DNA from: Enterococcus xiangfangensis | Lineage (GTDB): Bacteria; Bacillota; Bacilli; Lactobacillales; Enterococcaceae | Assembly (NCBI RefSeq): GCF_005405365.1 | Contig: NZ_BJDX01000006.1 | Coordinates: forward strand, 1-64,000 | Direction of reading: 5' to 3' | Length of the DNA stretch: 64,000 nt | Part shown: in pieces, positions 55,095 through 63,886 of the stretch | How positions within the stretch are numbered: position 1 is the stretch's first letter | How the letters are laid out: every line of letters begins with the position of its first letter | The notes under the pieces: generated by a model | What the model was told of the DNA's origin: nothing | Databases searched by the model: none | Seen by the model: only the letters and a program-made list of their open reading frames with translations | Program-made: the position numbers and the translations under genes

Positions 55095-55512
55095 TTTTTT
55101 CCAAGTAGTCGTGGATCAACCGCTCTACAGCCGTGAGCAAATCCAACACTTTATTGCGGCACACGCCAATGAAGAAGCCGCAGAGGAATTGGTTGCTTTA
55201 TTGCAAGAACGAGAAAAAATCGGCAATACAATGATTTCAGAACATGTCATCTTGCCTCACTTAGAAAGTCCTAAAATCAAGCAAAGCCACATTTTACTGA
55301 TTCGTTTGGCAAAAGCTGTTGATCTAGATGAAGAAACGCCGGAAGTCCAACTGATTGTCACCATTTTGATGAAAAGCAATGAGCATCAAACAATGAAACA
55401 AAGAATCGCACAATTCACGCGCCGGTTGGCGGATGATGAGTTTTTAGCAGCATTATTAAACAGTGAAAGTGAAGAACAAATTCACCAACTATTAGAGGAG
55501 GAAACAAAATGA
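55081..55512 (+). CDS. PTS EIIA-like protein (fructose/mannitol type)
   Basis: 143 residues of the PTS_EIIA type 2 fold, with the phosphorylation site His in EHVILPHLESPKI near residue 60. It overlaps the regulator by 14 bases and the EIIB gene by 4. A second EIIA is encoded downstream, so this one may serve regulation of the PRD protein rather than transport; many PRD activators carry such a domain at their C-terminus, and here it appears as a separate gene. ATG 55081 or 55084. Confidence 0.85.
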   Translation: MMNDNFFQVVVDQPLYSREQIQHFIAAHANEEAAEELVALLQEREKIGNTMISEHVILPHLESPKIKQSHILLIRLAKAVDLDEETPEVQLIVTILMKSNEHQTMKQRIAQFTRRLADDEFLAALLNSESEEQIHQLLEEETK

Positions 55513-55826
55513 AAATCGTCGGAGTAGCAGCATGTACAGTGGGGATTGCTCACACATACATCGCACAAGAAAAATTAGAAAATGCCGCAAAAAAAGCGGG
55601 TTATGAAATGAAAGTAGAAACACAAGGAACGATCGGGATCGAAAACAAACTGACTCAAGAAGAGATCGACCAAGCAGACATCGTAATCTTAGCGATCGAT
55701 GTAAAAATTTCTGGTCGGGAACGTTTTGACGGCAAACGGATCATCCAAGTACCAACCGAGGTCGCTGTCAAATCACCAAATAAATTATTGGAAAAAGCAC
55801 AAGAAGTCGTTACACAAAAAGCTTAG
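55509..55826 (+). CDS. PTS fructose-type EIIB
   Basis: 105 residues. The phosphorylated Cys is in AACTVGIAHTYIAQEKLE (Cys9), as in FruA-type EIIB-prime domains. Receives phosphate from EIIA and passes it to the sugar at EIIC. Start overlaps the stop of the previous gene by 4 bases (ATGA), with AGGAGG before it. Cytosolic stand-alone domain. Confidence 0.93.
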   Translation: MKIVGVAACTVGIAHTYIAQEKLENAAKKAGYEMKVETQGTIGIENKLTQEEIDQADIVILAIDVKISGRERFDGKRIIQVPTEVAVKSPNKLLEKAQEVVTQKA

Positions 55827-55860
55827 TCGTTGATTATTTATGGAAGCAGGAGGGATTCAA

Positions 55861-56310
55861 ATGGAAGTAAAAGATATCGTGGATCTAGCAATCGTCAAGA
55901 CGAACATGACGGCCAAAACAAAAGACGAAGCCTTGCATGACTTGGCGAACCAGTTATTAGCCAATGGTTATATTTCTGAAGTAAGCGGATTCATCGAAGA
56001 TATTTATGCCCGTGAAGCAGAGGGTCAAACAGGTATTGGCAATTATATCGCAATTCCGCATGGAAAAAGTGCCTACGTCAACAAAGTCGGCGTCGCAATC
56101 GGGATCAATCAAGAAGAAATCCCGTGGGAAAGTTTAGACGGTAAAGGCGTGAAAGGGATCATTCTTTTCGCGGTAGGCAATGACAATGAAGGTGCGAACG
56201 AGCATTTGAAATTATTATCTTTATTTGCTAGAAAATTAGGAAACGATGAAGTTATTGAAGAACTGTTGCAGGCGAAAAGGCCAGAAGACGTTGTTGAAGC
56301 ATTCGCTTGA
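55861..56310 (+). CDS. PTS fructose-type EIIA
   Basis: 149 residues. Phosphorylation site His in NYIAIPHGKSAYV near residue 62; the typical N-terminal VKDIVDLAIVKTNMTAKTKDEALHDLANQL. The frame opens at 55840, but AGGAGGG stands 6 nt before ATG 55861. It is the transport EIIA of the system. The EIIC start follows 13 bases after its stop. Confidence 0.93.
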   Translation: MEVKDIVDLAIVKTNMTAKTKDEALHDLANQLLANGYISEVSGFIEDIYAREAEGQTGIGNYIAIPHGKSAYVNKVGVAIGINQEEIPWESLDGKGVKGIILFAVGNDNEGANEHLKLLSLFARKLGNDEVIEELLQAKRPEDVVEAFA

Positions 56311-56323
56311 TGGAGGGAGAAAA

Positions 56324-57424
56324 ATGAAAAAAATTAAAGCATTAAATCTTAAAGGTCATTTATTGACAGCGATTTCTTATTTGATTCCGATTGTCTGTGG
56401 AGCGGGTTTCTTGATCGCTATTGGGATGGCATTTGGCGGGACAAGCCAAGATGCCTTAGTACAAGGGAAATTCACGATCTGGGATGCTTTAGCAACAATG
56501 GGCGGTAAAGGTCTAGGATTGTTACCAGTAGTCATTGCAACGGGAATCTCGTTTTCAATCGGCGGAAAACCCGGTATCGCACCTGGATTTATCATCGGGT
56601 TGACAGCCAATGCAATTGGAGCGGGCTTCATTGGCGGAATTTTAGGCGGTTATTTAGCAGGTTATCTCGTATTAGCAGTTTTAAAATACGTCAAATTACC
56701 AAATTGGGCAAAAGGTTTGATGCCAACATTAGTGATTCCGTTTTTAACCTCGATTATTGGCGGACTCATTATGGTGTATATCATTGGTACACCGATCGCA
56801 GCATTAACGTCATTATTAACAAATTTCTTAGATGGACTAGGAAACTCCTCACTATTAATCTTTGGCGGAGTCATCGGTTTATTGAGCGGGGTCGATTATG
56901 GCGGTCCAATCAACAAAACTGTATTTGCTTTTGTTTTAACGATGCAAGCTGAAGGAGTAAATGGACCAATCACAGCATTGCAGTTAGTCAATACAGCAAC
57001 GCCAATCGGCTTTGGACTAGCTTTTTTCATCGCAAAATTATTCGGAAAAAATATCTATACGAAATTAGAAGTTGAGACTTTAAAATCAGCGGTACCAATG
57101 GGTGTTATCAATATCGTTGAAGGTGTCATCCCACTAGTCATGAATGATATCGTACGCGGTGTCATAGCGACTGCGATTGGCGGATTTGCCGGCGGTGCAA
57201 CTACAATGATCTTAGGAGCTGACGCAACTGTTCCATTTGGCGGTGTCTTGATGATCCCAACTATGTCCAGACCATGGGCGGGTGTCATCGCGATTTTAGT
57301 TAATGTATTCGTAACTGCGATTGTATTAGCAATCATCAAGAAAAATGTCACAGAAGAAGACGCTGAAAAACAAGTTGAAAAAGAAGAAGAGGACATTAAT
57401 TTAGAAGATATTCAAATCTTTTAA
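56324..57424 (+). CDS. PTS fructose-type EIIC membrane component
   Basis: 366 residues, about nine to ten membrane segments, PTS_EIIC_2. LKGHLLTAISYLIPIVCGAGFLIAIGMAFGG at the start, GKPGIAPGFIIGLTANAIGAGFIGGILGGYLAGY, and GLLSGVDYGGPINKTVFAF with the conserved Gly-Pro-hydrophobic-Asn-Lys loop that lines the sugar site. The open frame extends upstream into the EIIA gene, but GGAGGG precedes ATG 56324. Substrate probably a ketohexose, judged from the epimerase encoded next. Confidence 0.92.
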   Translation: MKKIKALNLKGHLLTAISYLIPIVCGAGFLIAIGMAFGGTSQDALVQGKFTIWDALATMGGKGLGLLPVVIATGISFSIGGKPGIAPGFIIGLTANAIGAGFIGGILGGYLAGYLVLAVLKYVKLPNWAKGLMPTLVIPFLTSIIGGLIMVYIIGTPIAALTSLLTNFLDGLGNSSLLIFGGVIGLLSGVDYGGPINKTVFAFVLTMQAEGVNGPITALQLVNTATPIGFGLAFFIAKLFGKNIYTKLEVETLKSAVPMGVINIVEGVIPLVMNDIVRGVIATAIGGFAGGATTMILGADATVPFGGVLMIPTMSRPWAGVIAILVNVFVTAIVLAIIKKNVTEEDAEKQVEKEEEDINLEDIQIF

Positions 57425-57444
57425 TAAAGAAAGAGTGGTAGCAC

Positions 57445-58149
57445 ATGCATAAAGTAGAATTCTCACCATCATTGATGACGATGGACTTAGACAAATTTAA
57501 AGAACAAATCACCTTTTTAAACAACCATGTAGATTCTTATCATATCGATATCATGGACGGACATTATGTACCAAATATTACTTTATCACCTTGGTTTATC
57601 GAAGAATTACGAAAGATCACTACATTGCCGATGTCAGCACATTTAATGGTGACTGATCCAAGTTTTTGGGTACAGCAACTGATCGGTCTAAACTGTGAAT
57701 GGATCTGTATGCATGCTGAAGTACTAGATGGATTGGCTTTTCGTTTGATCGATCAAATTCATGATGCAGGACTAAAAGCCGGGATCGTATTAAACCCTGA
57801 AACACCGATCGAAGCAATTTTTCCTTATATCGAATTAGTCGATAAAATTACGATCATGACGATCGATCCAGGATTTGCCGGTCAGCGCTTTATCGAAAGT
57901 ACGTTAGATAAAATCGTTGCTTTACGAAAACTGCGGGAAGAAAAAGGCTACAACTATGTGATTGAAATGGATGGATCTTCCAATCGGAAATCATTCAAAC
58001 GAATTGATGCGGCGGATCCAGATATTTATATCGTTGGACGCAGCGGACTGTTCGGTTTGGATGAAGACATTGCAAAAGCATGGGAAATCATGGTCAATGA
58101 CTATGAAGAAATGACAGGTAAAAAACTAGTCTCAGCAAGTCAAGCTTAA
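57445..58149 (+). CDS. alsE: D-allulose-6-phosphate 3-epimerase (AlsE-like)
   Basis: 234 residues of the ribulose-phosphate 3-epimerase TIM barrel: FSPSLMTMDLDKFKEQITFLN, HIDIMDGHYVPNITLSP with metal-binding His and Asp, SAHLMVTDPS, GIVLNPETPIE, TIMTIDPGFAGQRF and VIEMDGSSNRKSF. The SLMTMDL start and the GSSNRKSF segment are nearer to allulose-6-phosphate epimerase than to Rpe. It would convert allulose-6-phosphate from the PTS into fructose-6-phosphate for glycolysis. Last gene of the operon. A housekeeping Rpe role is less likely in this context. Confidence 0.85.
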   Translation: MHKVEFSPSLMTMDLDKFKEQITFLNNHVDSYHIDIMDGHYVPNITLSPWFIEELRKITTLPMSAHLMVTDPSFWVQQLIGLNCEWICMHAEVLDGLAFRLIDQIHDAGLKAGIVLNPETPIEAIFPYIELVDKITIMTIDPGFAGQRFIESTLDKIVALRKLREEKGYNYVIEMDGSSNRKSFKRIDAADPDIYIVGRSGLFGLDEDIAKAWEIMVNDYEEMTGKKLVSASQA

Positions 58150-58154
58150 TTAAA

Positions 58155-58207
58155 CAAAAAAAGACCGAAGATGCCAATACAACAGTTGGCGATCTTCGGT
58201 CTTTTTT
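58155..58207. terminator. bidirectional terminator after the PTS operon
   Basis: AAAAAAGACCGAAGAT...CCAA / TTGG..ATCTTCGGTCTTTTTT, strong two-tier stem with T runs on both strands; also ends the minus-strand peptidase gene. Confidence 0.93.
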
Positions 58208-58230
58208 AAGTGTTTCAGTATAGATTTATT

Positions 58231-59571
58231 TTATCTCACAACGACAGCATATTTTCTAGCATTGTAAATTGTTTCAAAAGTGGTCCGACTCAACCAGTAC
58301 GAACCGCTGATCGGGTCTGAGACATGGACTTGATTGCTAGATTTGTTGTAGCCATCAAGTGTGACTGCATGATTGTTATTTGCGGCTACACCAAAATTCC
58401 AATTTCCCCATTGAAGGGGTTGAAAGTTGATCGTGACCCAAGTGACAATTGGGTTTCCATTTTTGACTTCATTAAGCAAGGTGTTCAATGAACTTCCAGA
58501 GATATTCGTCACATTTCCATATTTTTTCCCCCAGGTAGTAAGCGGAGCGGGGTAAATAGCTGAATACGTATAAGAATTTTCGCTAAAAGGCGAACCGACG
58601 AAGCCATTATTCGGATTTCCATTAGTCGATTTAGGGATAGTATTCAAAAATTGAACGAGTCCCCAGTTAGTAATCTTTCCTTTGTATTGCAAAGCTTGAA
58701 GCAATGAGGCTCCTTCACAACCGCTTGGTGCACCGAGCGCATATTGATTATAATTTTTAACACCTAACAATTTGTAATTGTCATTGTTTTGTTGCCCGCC
58801 GCCGGTTGCATACCAAGCGATGCCTTCATCACGCCAGCCATGTTTGATAATATTTTTTTGTTCATTGTAGTCGATGGTGTAATTGTGAGAGCCAGCCTTA
58901 GCATTTGGATTGTATGCGCGATAGACTTTGATACTTTTGTTTTTATCAGAATACCAAGAGATTCCTTCATAGCGCCAACCATGTCGTTTTAAATTGTCCC
59001 GTTCACTAGCAAGCATCGTATAATGATGATCGCCTGCATTGGGATTGTACATCCGATATACAGGGTCGCCAGAAAGAGGCGCTTGCCAACCGATGCCTTC
59101 ATAGCGCCAACCGGCTTTTTGAACTTTGTCCCGTTCAGCAGCATTTCCTGTATAAAAATGTTCGCCGGAATTTGGATTGTACAACCGATACATCGGGATC
59201 GTTTGAACGCTTGCTGATCGAGCGGATCTTGCTCTGCTAGCAAATCCTTCACGCAGTTCTTCCTTCGGTGCCTGAGTAGCATCAGCTTCGGCTTTTCCTG
59301 CTTTGACTGGCGGTTCAAGTACGACTTGTTCTCCATTTATAATTGCTGTTTGAGGCTTGGTACTAGGAGAAGTTTCATTTTCTTGATTGGCTGTAGCTTC
59401 AGTATTTTCAACTGTTTGATAATCAGAACTTTGCTCATTCACCGCTTCTTCAATTTCCGCTGCTGTCGCCGCTTCTGACGAGCTGACAGTATCTTCAGCT
59501 AAAACAATTGTGGCAGACATCACCAAACTGGATACTAACATAGTGCCAACAAGTAATACCTTCTTTTTCAT
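58231..59571 (-). CDS. secreted C39-type peptidase with three DUF5648 repeats (paralogue)
   Basis: 446 residues. Signal peptide MKKKVLLVGTMLVSSLVMSATIVLA, then a Ser/Glu/Thr/Ala-rich low-complexity stretch of about 100 residues that the paralogue at 50118 lacks, three repeats with YRLYNPNSGEHFYT, YRMYNPNAGDHHYT and YRAYNPNAKAGSHNYT, and a C39_2 domain (Cys in GAPSGCEGASLLQ, His in NNHAVTLDGY, Asp in VSDPISGSYW). The low-complexity region may span the wall. AGGAGG is 9 nt before ATG 59571 and 6 nt before an adjacent TTG. Substrate unknown. Confidence 0.9.
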   Translation of the reverse strand: MKKKVLLVGTMLVSSLVMSATIVLAEDTVSSSEAATAAEIEEAVNEQSSDYQTVENTEATANQENETSPSTKPQTAIINGEQVVLEPPVKAGKAEADATQAPKEELREGFASRARSARSASVQTIPMYRLYNPNSGEHFYTGNAAERDKVQKAGWRYEGIGWQAPLSGDPVYRMYNPNAGDHHYTMLASERDNLKRHGWRYEGISWYSDKNKSIKVYRAYNPNAKAGSHNYTIDYNEQKNIIKHGWRDEGIAWYATGGGQQNNDNYKLLGVKNYNQYALGAPSGCEGASLLQALQYKGKITNWGLVQFLNTIPKSTNGNPNNGFVGSPFSENSYTYSAIYPAPLTTWGKKYGNVTNISGSSLNTLLNEVKNGNPIVTWVTINFQPLQWGNWNFGVAANNNHAVTLDGYNKSSNQVHVSDPISGSYWLSRTTFETIYNARKYAVVVR

Positions 59572-59615
59572 CAACTAAGTCCTCCTATATTTAGTTTTTG
59601 CTCTTACGTTTTTCT

Positions 59616-60032
59616 TCAGTGCTTGCTCTTTTGCAGAGTCATTGTCTTTGCAACTTTCTTGTGATAAATCAATTTTAATTTCAATTGATGCCGATTCAGC
59701 TTAGTTACATGGACCTTCGTAGTTGCATTGTCATTGACCAAAAAAATGTTTTTGGTCGTTGAATCAACGGTTACTCGCCCATTATCAATGATTTTGATCC
59801 CGTTTTCTGTGACATCCCATGTAGTATAGTGCCGATTTTCGGTCTTTAATTTTAATTTTTCATCTTGATTGTACCAGCGGCCTTCCAACCAAGCCAAGTT
59901 GTTGGTTAGTAGAAATTTAATAAGCATAAATAATAAAAAGAAGCTGATTGCAACAAAAATAAGAACGATTGCTCGTTTGATTTTCTTGTTTTGATTTTGA
60001 AACCAGATAAATAAAGGTTGTTTATTCAGCAA
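59616..60032 (-). CDS. small membrane-anchored protein of unknown function
   Basis: 138 residues. Basic N-terminus, one membrane helix (about 21-43, AIVLIFVAISFFLLFMLIKFLL), then an extracytoplasmic domain of about 90 residues rich in Lys and Thr and in beta-strand-like alternation. I recognise no family. Start is TTG 60032 with GGAG 6 nt upstream. It lies 44 bases before the secreted peptidase gene on the same strand and may be in one transcript with it. Confidence 0.7.
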   Translation of the reverse strand: MLNKQPLFIWFQNQNKKIKRAIVLIFVAISFFLLFMLIKFLLTNNLAWLEGRWYNQDEKLKLKTENRHYTTWDVTENGIKIIDNGRVTVDSTTKNIFLVNDNATTKVHVTKLNRHQLKLKLIYHKKVAKTMTLQKSKH

Positions 60033-60319
60033 GGGAATCTCCTTTTTTATGTTTTACTTATAAAGATTGGAAACAAAACCATTTTAACATATCTAAGAGG
60101 GACTAAAAATTGAAATTAAATTGCTTCAGCAGATTTTTGTAAGCACCAATAAGAAATTCCGATCCAAAGTGAGTAGAAGCACAGCCTAGCGTTGGTTCAT
60201 CTGCAATAAATACTAGAGAACACCTTGTTTTTTACTGGATTGTTTTTAGTAGTTGAAAGCGATATACTTTATAGTGACTTGAATAGCAGTAGTGATATTT
60301 TTGGTGAGGAGTGCGTGTG
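60033..60319. other. intergenic region
   Basis: Contains the promoters of two divergent genes. No ORF, repeat or strong structure that I would name. GAGGAG at 60306-60311 is the ribosome site of the plus-strand gene. Confidence 0.5.
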
Positions 60320-60640
60320 ATGAAAGTAGCGATTATTTTAGAGACAAAGGAACATGAAAAAGCGTGGAATGCTTTTCGTTTTGGTGTAGCGGCATTGAAG
60401 AAAAAACATGAAGTCAAATTCTTTTTGATGGGTGAAGCCGTAGAAGTAGAAAGTATCAAAGACGAGCAATACGATGTGCCGGCTGAAATGCAAAAATTAA
60501 CAGATTTGGGCGGAGAATTATTAGCGTGCGGAACCTGTTTGAAATCGCGCCATTTAGAAGATCAAACTGCTTGTCCAATCTCAACGATGTTTGATTGCGT
60601 TGAAATGGTAGAGTGGGCAGATAAGACTGTGACTTTTTAA
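60320..60640 (+). CDS. DsrE/DsrF-family sulfur-relay-like protein
   Basis: 106 residues, compact Rossmann-like DsrE fold: MKVAIILETKEHEKAWNAFRFGVAALKKKHEVKFFLMGEAVEVES, then LLACGTCLKSRHLE with the conserved Cys pair of the family, followed by MFDCVEMVEWADK. Such proteins take part in sulfur transfer, but many in Firmicutes have no known role. GTG 60311 and ATG 60320 are both in frame; the ribosome site favours ATG 60320. Monocistronic. Confidence 0.8.
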   Translation: MKVAIILETKEHEKAWNAFRFGVAALKKKHEVKFFLMGEAVEVESIKDEQYDVPAEMQKLTDLGGELLACGTCLKSRHLEDQTACPISTMFDCVEMVEWADKTVTF

Positions 60641-60683
60641 ATAAAAGCAGCCGAATTTTGAGCTGGTTTAAGATAAAGTTCGA

Positions 60684-60716
60684 GCAAGACAGTCCGTTTC
60701 TGACTGTCTTTTTTTA
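60684..60716 (+). terminator. terminator of the DsrE-like gene
   Basis: Perfect 9-bp stem AAGACAGTC / GACTGTCTT (60686-60694, 60702-60710), 7-nt loop and T run. Confidence 0.9.
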
Positions 60717-60916
60717 CAAATTACTCGCAAGGTTTTTGTGCGAGGAAGCTCATTTGAAAGCTGCGATGATCACAGCGTTTTTGTTGGTAAAAGTTTATTT
60801 TGGCTAAGTTTCCGCGAACCATTCAAGAGTTTAGTTATTCGTTATTTAATGTAGCCGGGTTAGCTATTAAACAGAAGTGTCTTAGCGAATAATAAGGACA
60901 CGTTAGGAGTTGGAAA

Positions 60917-62059
60917 ATGAAAAAGTTTTTGGGAATCAGTTTGTTTGTTTTTTTATTTTTCAGTGGGTGTGGAAATAAATCGGTCGAAAAAACAGTGGGA
61001 GATTCTTCTGCTGGTTCGGAAAATTCTTCGGTCCAGTTGAATTTTTCTGCGGTGGGAGATAATTTGATCCATGATTATATTTATGAACATCTCAAACAGC
61101 CGGATGGGACGTATCGTTTTGATGAAATGTATGAACCAACGCGTTATTTGAATGAAGACCGGGATCTCTCTTATATCAATCTGGAAACGATTTGCGCGGG
61201 AGAAGAATTGGGCTTGTCAGGCTATCCTGCATTCAATGGACCGACACAAGTGTTGGATGCCTTGCATACCGCCGGCTTCAATTGGCTATCAGCAGCCAGC
61301 AATCACACGATGGACCGAGGGGAGGAAGGAATCGTCAAGCAATTAGAATATTTGGAAAAGTATCCGGATATTGCAACGACCGGATCGCAAAAATCTGCCG
61401 AATCTCCACGATTTCAAGTAAAAGATATCAAAGGCGTAAAAGTCGGTTTGATGTCATACACGTATGGACTGAATGGAATCGCATTGCCTGCTGGAAAAGA
61501 GTATTTAGTCAATTTGATTGATGAGGCACAAATTGCGCAAGATATGCAGTTGTTGAATGAGCAAAGCGACATCCAAATCGTCAGTATGCACTGGGGCGAA
61601 GAATATCAATTCACGCCAAATGAAACACAAACGCAGTTGGCTCAATTGTTGAGCGATGCTGGGGTAGATGTGATCGTTGGCGGGCATCCTCACGTCATCC
61701 AACCGATGGATTATTTGACGGGCAAGTCAGGCAATCAAACATTAGTGATGTATTCATTAGGAAATTTTATTTCTTCCCAAGCAGAAAATGATCGGATGTT
61801 GGGTGGTATGGGACGCTGGACGATTGATTATAACAAAGAAAATAAAGCCGTTACCTTCGAGCAAGTTGAATTTTGGCCGACGATCACGTACATTGGTGAC
61901 AATTATCAAACATATAAAACCTATGCGTTAAAAGATTATACCGATGAATTGGCGGCGCAACACATGATCCATGTCAATCAAGGGCAAGATCTATCTCGCG
62001 GTTATTTTATCGAACGGACCAATCAAATCATGAACGAAAAAATCAAACTGGTTTATTAA
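60917..62059 (+). CDS. CapA-family lipoprotein (PgsA-like)
   Basis: 380 residues. Lipoprotein signal with lipobox FFSGC (Cys at 18), then a Ser-rich linker and the CapA metallophosphoesterase-like domain: FSAVGDNLIHDYIY, SYINLETICAG, LSAASNHTMDRGEEG, VSMHWGEEYQFTPNETQ and VIVGGHPHVIQPMDYL. CapA takes part in poly-gamma-glutamate export in bacilli; here there are no capB or capC genes, and lone CapA-like lipoproteins are common in Firmicutes, with a possible role at the wall. TAGGAG precedes the ATG. Terminator follows. Confidence 0.9.
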   Translation: MKKFLGISLFVFLFFSGCGNKSVEKTVGDSSAGSENSSVQLNFSAVGDNLIHDYIYEHLKQPDGTYRFDEMYEPTRYLNEDRDLSYINLETICAGEELGLSGYPAFNGPTQVLDALHTAGFNWLSAASNHTMDRGEEGIVKQLEYLEKYPDIATTGSQKSAESPRFQVKDIKGVKVGLMSYTYGLNGIALPAGKEYLVNLIDEAQIAQDMQLLNEQSDIQIVSMHWGEEYQFTPNETQTQLAQLLSDAGVDVIVGGHPHVIQPMDYLTGKSGNQTLVMYSLGNFISSQAENDRMLGGMGRWTIDYNKENKAVTFEQVEFWPTITYIGDNYQTYKTYALKDYTDELAAQHMIHVNQGQDLSRGYFIERTNQIMNEKIKLVY

Positions 62060-62084
62060 CGGCAAACCATCAGAATAGCAAATA

Positions 62085-62122
62085 AAACAGGTGTTGCGGT
62101 CAATCCGCAACACCTGTTTTTT
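62085..62122. terminator. bidirectional terminator after the CapA-like gene
   Basis: AAAACAGGTGTTGCGG / CCGCAACACCTGTTTT perfect 16-bp stem with a 5-nt loop; T runs on both strands. Also ends the convergent oxidoreductase gene. Confidence 0.94.
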
Positions 62123-63146
62123 AGCGCCAGCCTAAGTCTGGAGCGACATCTTTAACTAATGTTTCAAGTAAGTGGATATTGTATTCTACGCCTAATGTGT
62201 TAGGAATCGTAACTAATACAGTATCTGCTTCTTTGATTGCTTCATCTTCTGCCAATTCTTTCACGAGTTTGTCGGGTTCGCCGACAAATGTTTTACCGAA
62301 AATTGTTGGGTTTTGATGATAAGCAAGGAAGCCGACTTGATCATAGTTTGGATCGTCGCCTTGGTTGCCGAAGAGTTGACGATCCAAATCAGTCGTGATC
62401 GGTTGGATCGAACGCGTTACTAATGTCCGCGGTTCAAAGTCATGTCCGGCTTCTTTCCAAGCTTCTTTGTAAGCACGCAATTGTTTTGCTTGCTGAACGT
62501 GGAAAGGTTCATTGGTTTCGTAATTTACCAAAGTAGATGATTGTAAATTCATGCCATGTTGCGCAGCCCAGATCGCTGTTTGTTGTGAGCCGGCACCCCA
62601 CCAAATTCGTTGACGCAAACCTTCTGCATAAGGTTCTAGCCGTAATTTGCCAGGACCTTGCGGAAACATTGGCTGCGGATTTGGTTCAGCAAAATAGCCG
62701 CCTTCGAGCAATTTCAAAAATTCCAATGTCCGTTCACGGGTCACATCTTTGATTTCTTCTTCACTGTAGTCATAGCCAAAATATTTCCAGCCGTCAAGAA
62801 CTTGTTCAGGTGAACCACGACCCACGCCCAGTTGGACTCTTCCTTGGGTGATGATATCTGTTAGTCCAGCATTTTCCGCCATCATATAGGGGTTCTCGTA
62901 ACGCATGTCGATCAACCCGGTTCCGATTTCGATTTTGCTGGTTTTTGCGCCAATCGCTGAAAGTAATGGGAAGGGTGAACCAATTTGGTTCGCAAAATGA
63001 TGCACGCGATAATATGCACCGTCGATCCCGATTTTTTCTGCTTCAACTGCTAATTCAATGGATTGTAAATAAGAATCTTCTGCTGTTTTAACAAGTGATC
63101 CTTGATCCATCCAATGACCAAAACTTAAAAAACCAATATTTTTCAT
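62121..63146 (-). CDS. luciferase-like (LLM class) flavin-dependent oxidoreductase
   Basis: 341 residues, TIM barrel of the bacterial luciferase superfamily: IGFLSFGHWMDQ, AEKIGIDGAYYRVHHFANQIGSPFPLLSAIGAKTSKIEIGTGLIDMRYENPYMMAENAGLTDIITQGRVQLGVGRGSPEQVLDGW. Uses FMNH2 or F420; with no F420 genes known in this group, FMN is likely. Substrate cannot be told. AAAGGAGGG precedes the ATG. Alone in its unit. Confidence 0.88.
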   Translation of the reverse strand: MKNIGFLSFGHWMDQGSLVKTAEDSYLQSIELAVEAEKIGIDGAYYRVHHFANQIGSPFPLLSAIGAKTSKIEIGTGLIDMRYENPYMMAENAGLTDIITQGRVQLGVGRGSPEQVLDGWKYFGYDYSEEEIKDVTRERTLEFLKLLEGGYFAEPNPQPMFPQGPGKLRLEPYAEGLRQRIWWGAGSQQTAIWAAQHGMNLQSSTLVNYETNEPFHVQQAKQLRAYKEAWKEAGHDFEPRTLVTRSIQPITTDLDRQLFGNQGDDPNYDQVGFLAYHQNPTIFGKTFVGEPDKLVKELAEDEAIKEADTVLVTIPNTLGVEYNIHLLETLVKDVAPDLGWR

Positions 63147-63295
63147 AATAGATGCCCTCCTTTATGTAAATGATTATCGGAAAGTTTGCTTCCAATAAGT
63201 AAGTATATTCTACTACGAAATTCAATTTAAGACGAATAATTGTTCTCGCGAAAGTGGAAGAATCTACTGTATGAAAAAAGGATTGCCGCTGCTAC

Positions 63296-63853
63296 TTATT
63301 TTGGTTCACTTGCTGAAAGAAGCAGCGAACGATCTTGGAGATGGCTTTTGATTTTTGCCACACTTTGTTCGACAGACTGTGTGGTCGTATCGATCACATG
63401 GGATTCGAAGGCGCCTAATTGATTAAATTGATCCCACATCACTTCGATCAATTCAGTAGTTGTTTGCGCTGTCCGTTTTTCACGCTGAATTCCGCGGGCA
63501 AGCGTTTTTTCTTTTGAAGCCCGTAAAATAATATAGTGAATATCATAATCGGCTGCGGCAGTGATCCACGGAGTCAAAAACCACGGACCGATGATTCCGT
63601 CGACGATTACTTCATAACCATTTTCAGCAAAAACTTTTGTTGCGGCTAAAAAGGCCGCGATAACGACACCATTTTGAGTATCGGCTGCTGCTAGATGAGG
63701 AGCAATGCTGCCTTTTTTGATCAGATGATAAAAATCATCGGTGTGCATATGGACTGATTTTTCTTGATCAGAGTGAGTTGAAAGATAGGCGGAGACCGTA
63801 CTTTTGCCCGTTGCAGGCGTTCCAGTAATAATGACGATCCTTCCTTTAGTCAT
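63296..63853 (-). CDS. small P-loop kinase-like ATP-binding protein
   Basis: 185 residues. Walker A IITGTPATGKSTVSAYL (11-27), then HTDDFYHLIKKG, reminiscent of nucleotide or small-molecule kinases, GYEVIVDGIIGPWF and a LID-like RGIQREKRT with two Arg. Similar proteins are annotated as AAA-family or zeta-toxin-like kinases; there is no antitoxin next to it, so a metabolic kinase is more likely. AGGAAG precedes ATG 63853. Probably cotranscribed with the gene cut by the window end, 33 bases upstream. Confidence 0.75.
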   Translation of the reverse strand: MTKGRIVIITGTPATGKSTVSAYLSTHSDQEKSVHMHTDDFYHLIKKGSIAPHLAAADTQNGVVIAAFLAATKVFAENGYEVIVDGIIGPWFLTPWITAAADYDIHYIILRASKEKTLARGIQREKRTAQTTTELIEVMWDQFNQLGAFESHVIDTTTQSVEQSVAKIKSHLQDRSLLLSASEPK

Positions 63854-63886
63854 ACGATCTTCCTTTCAGATTGATTGAATCAGATT

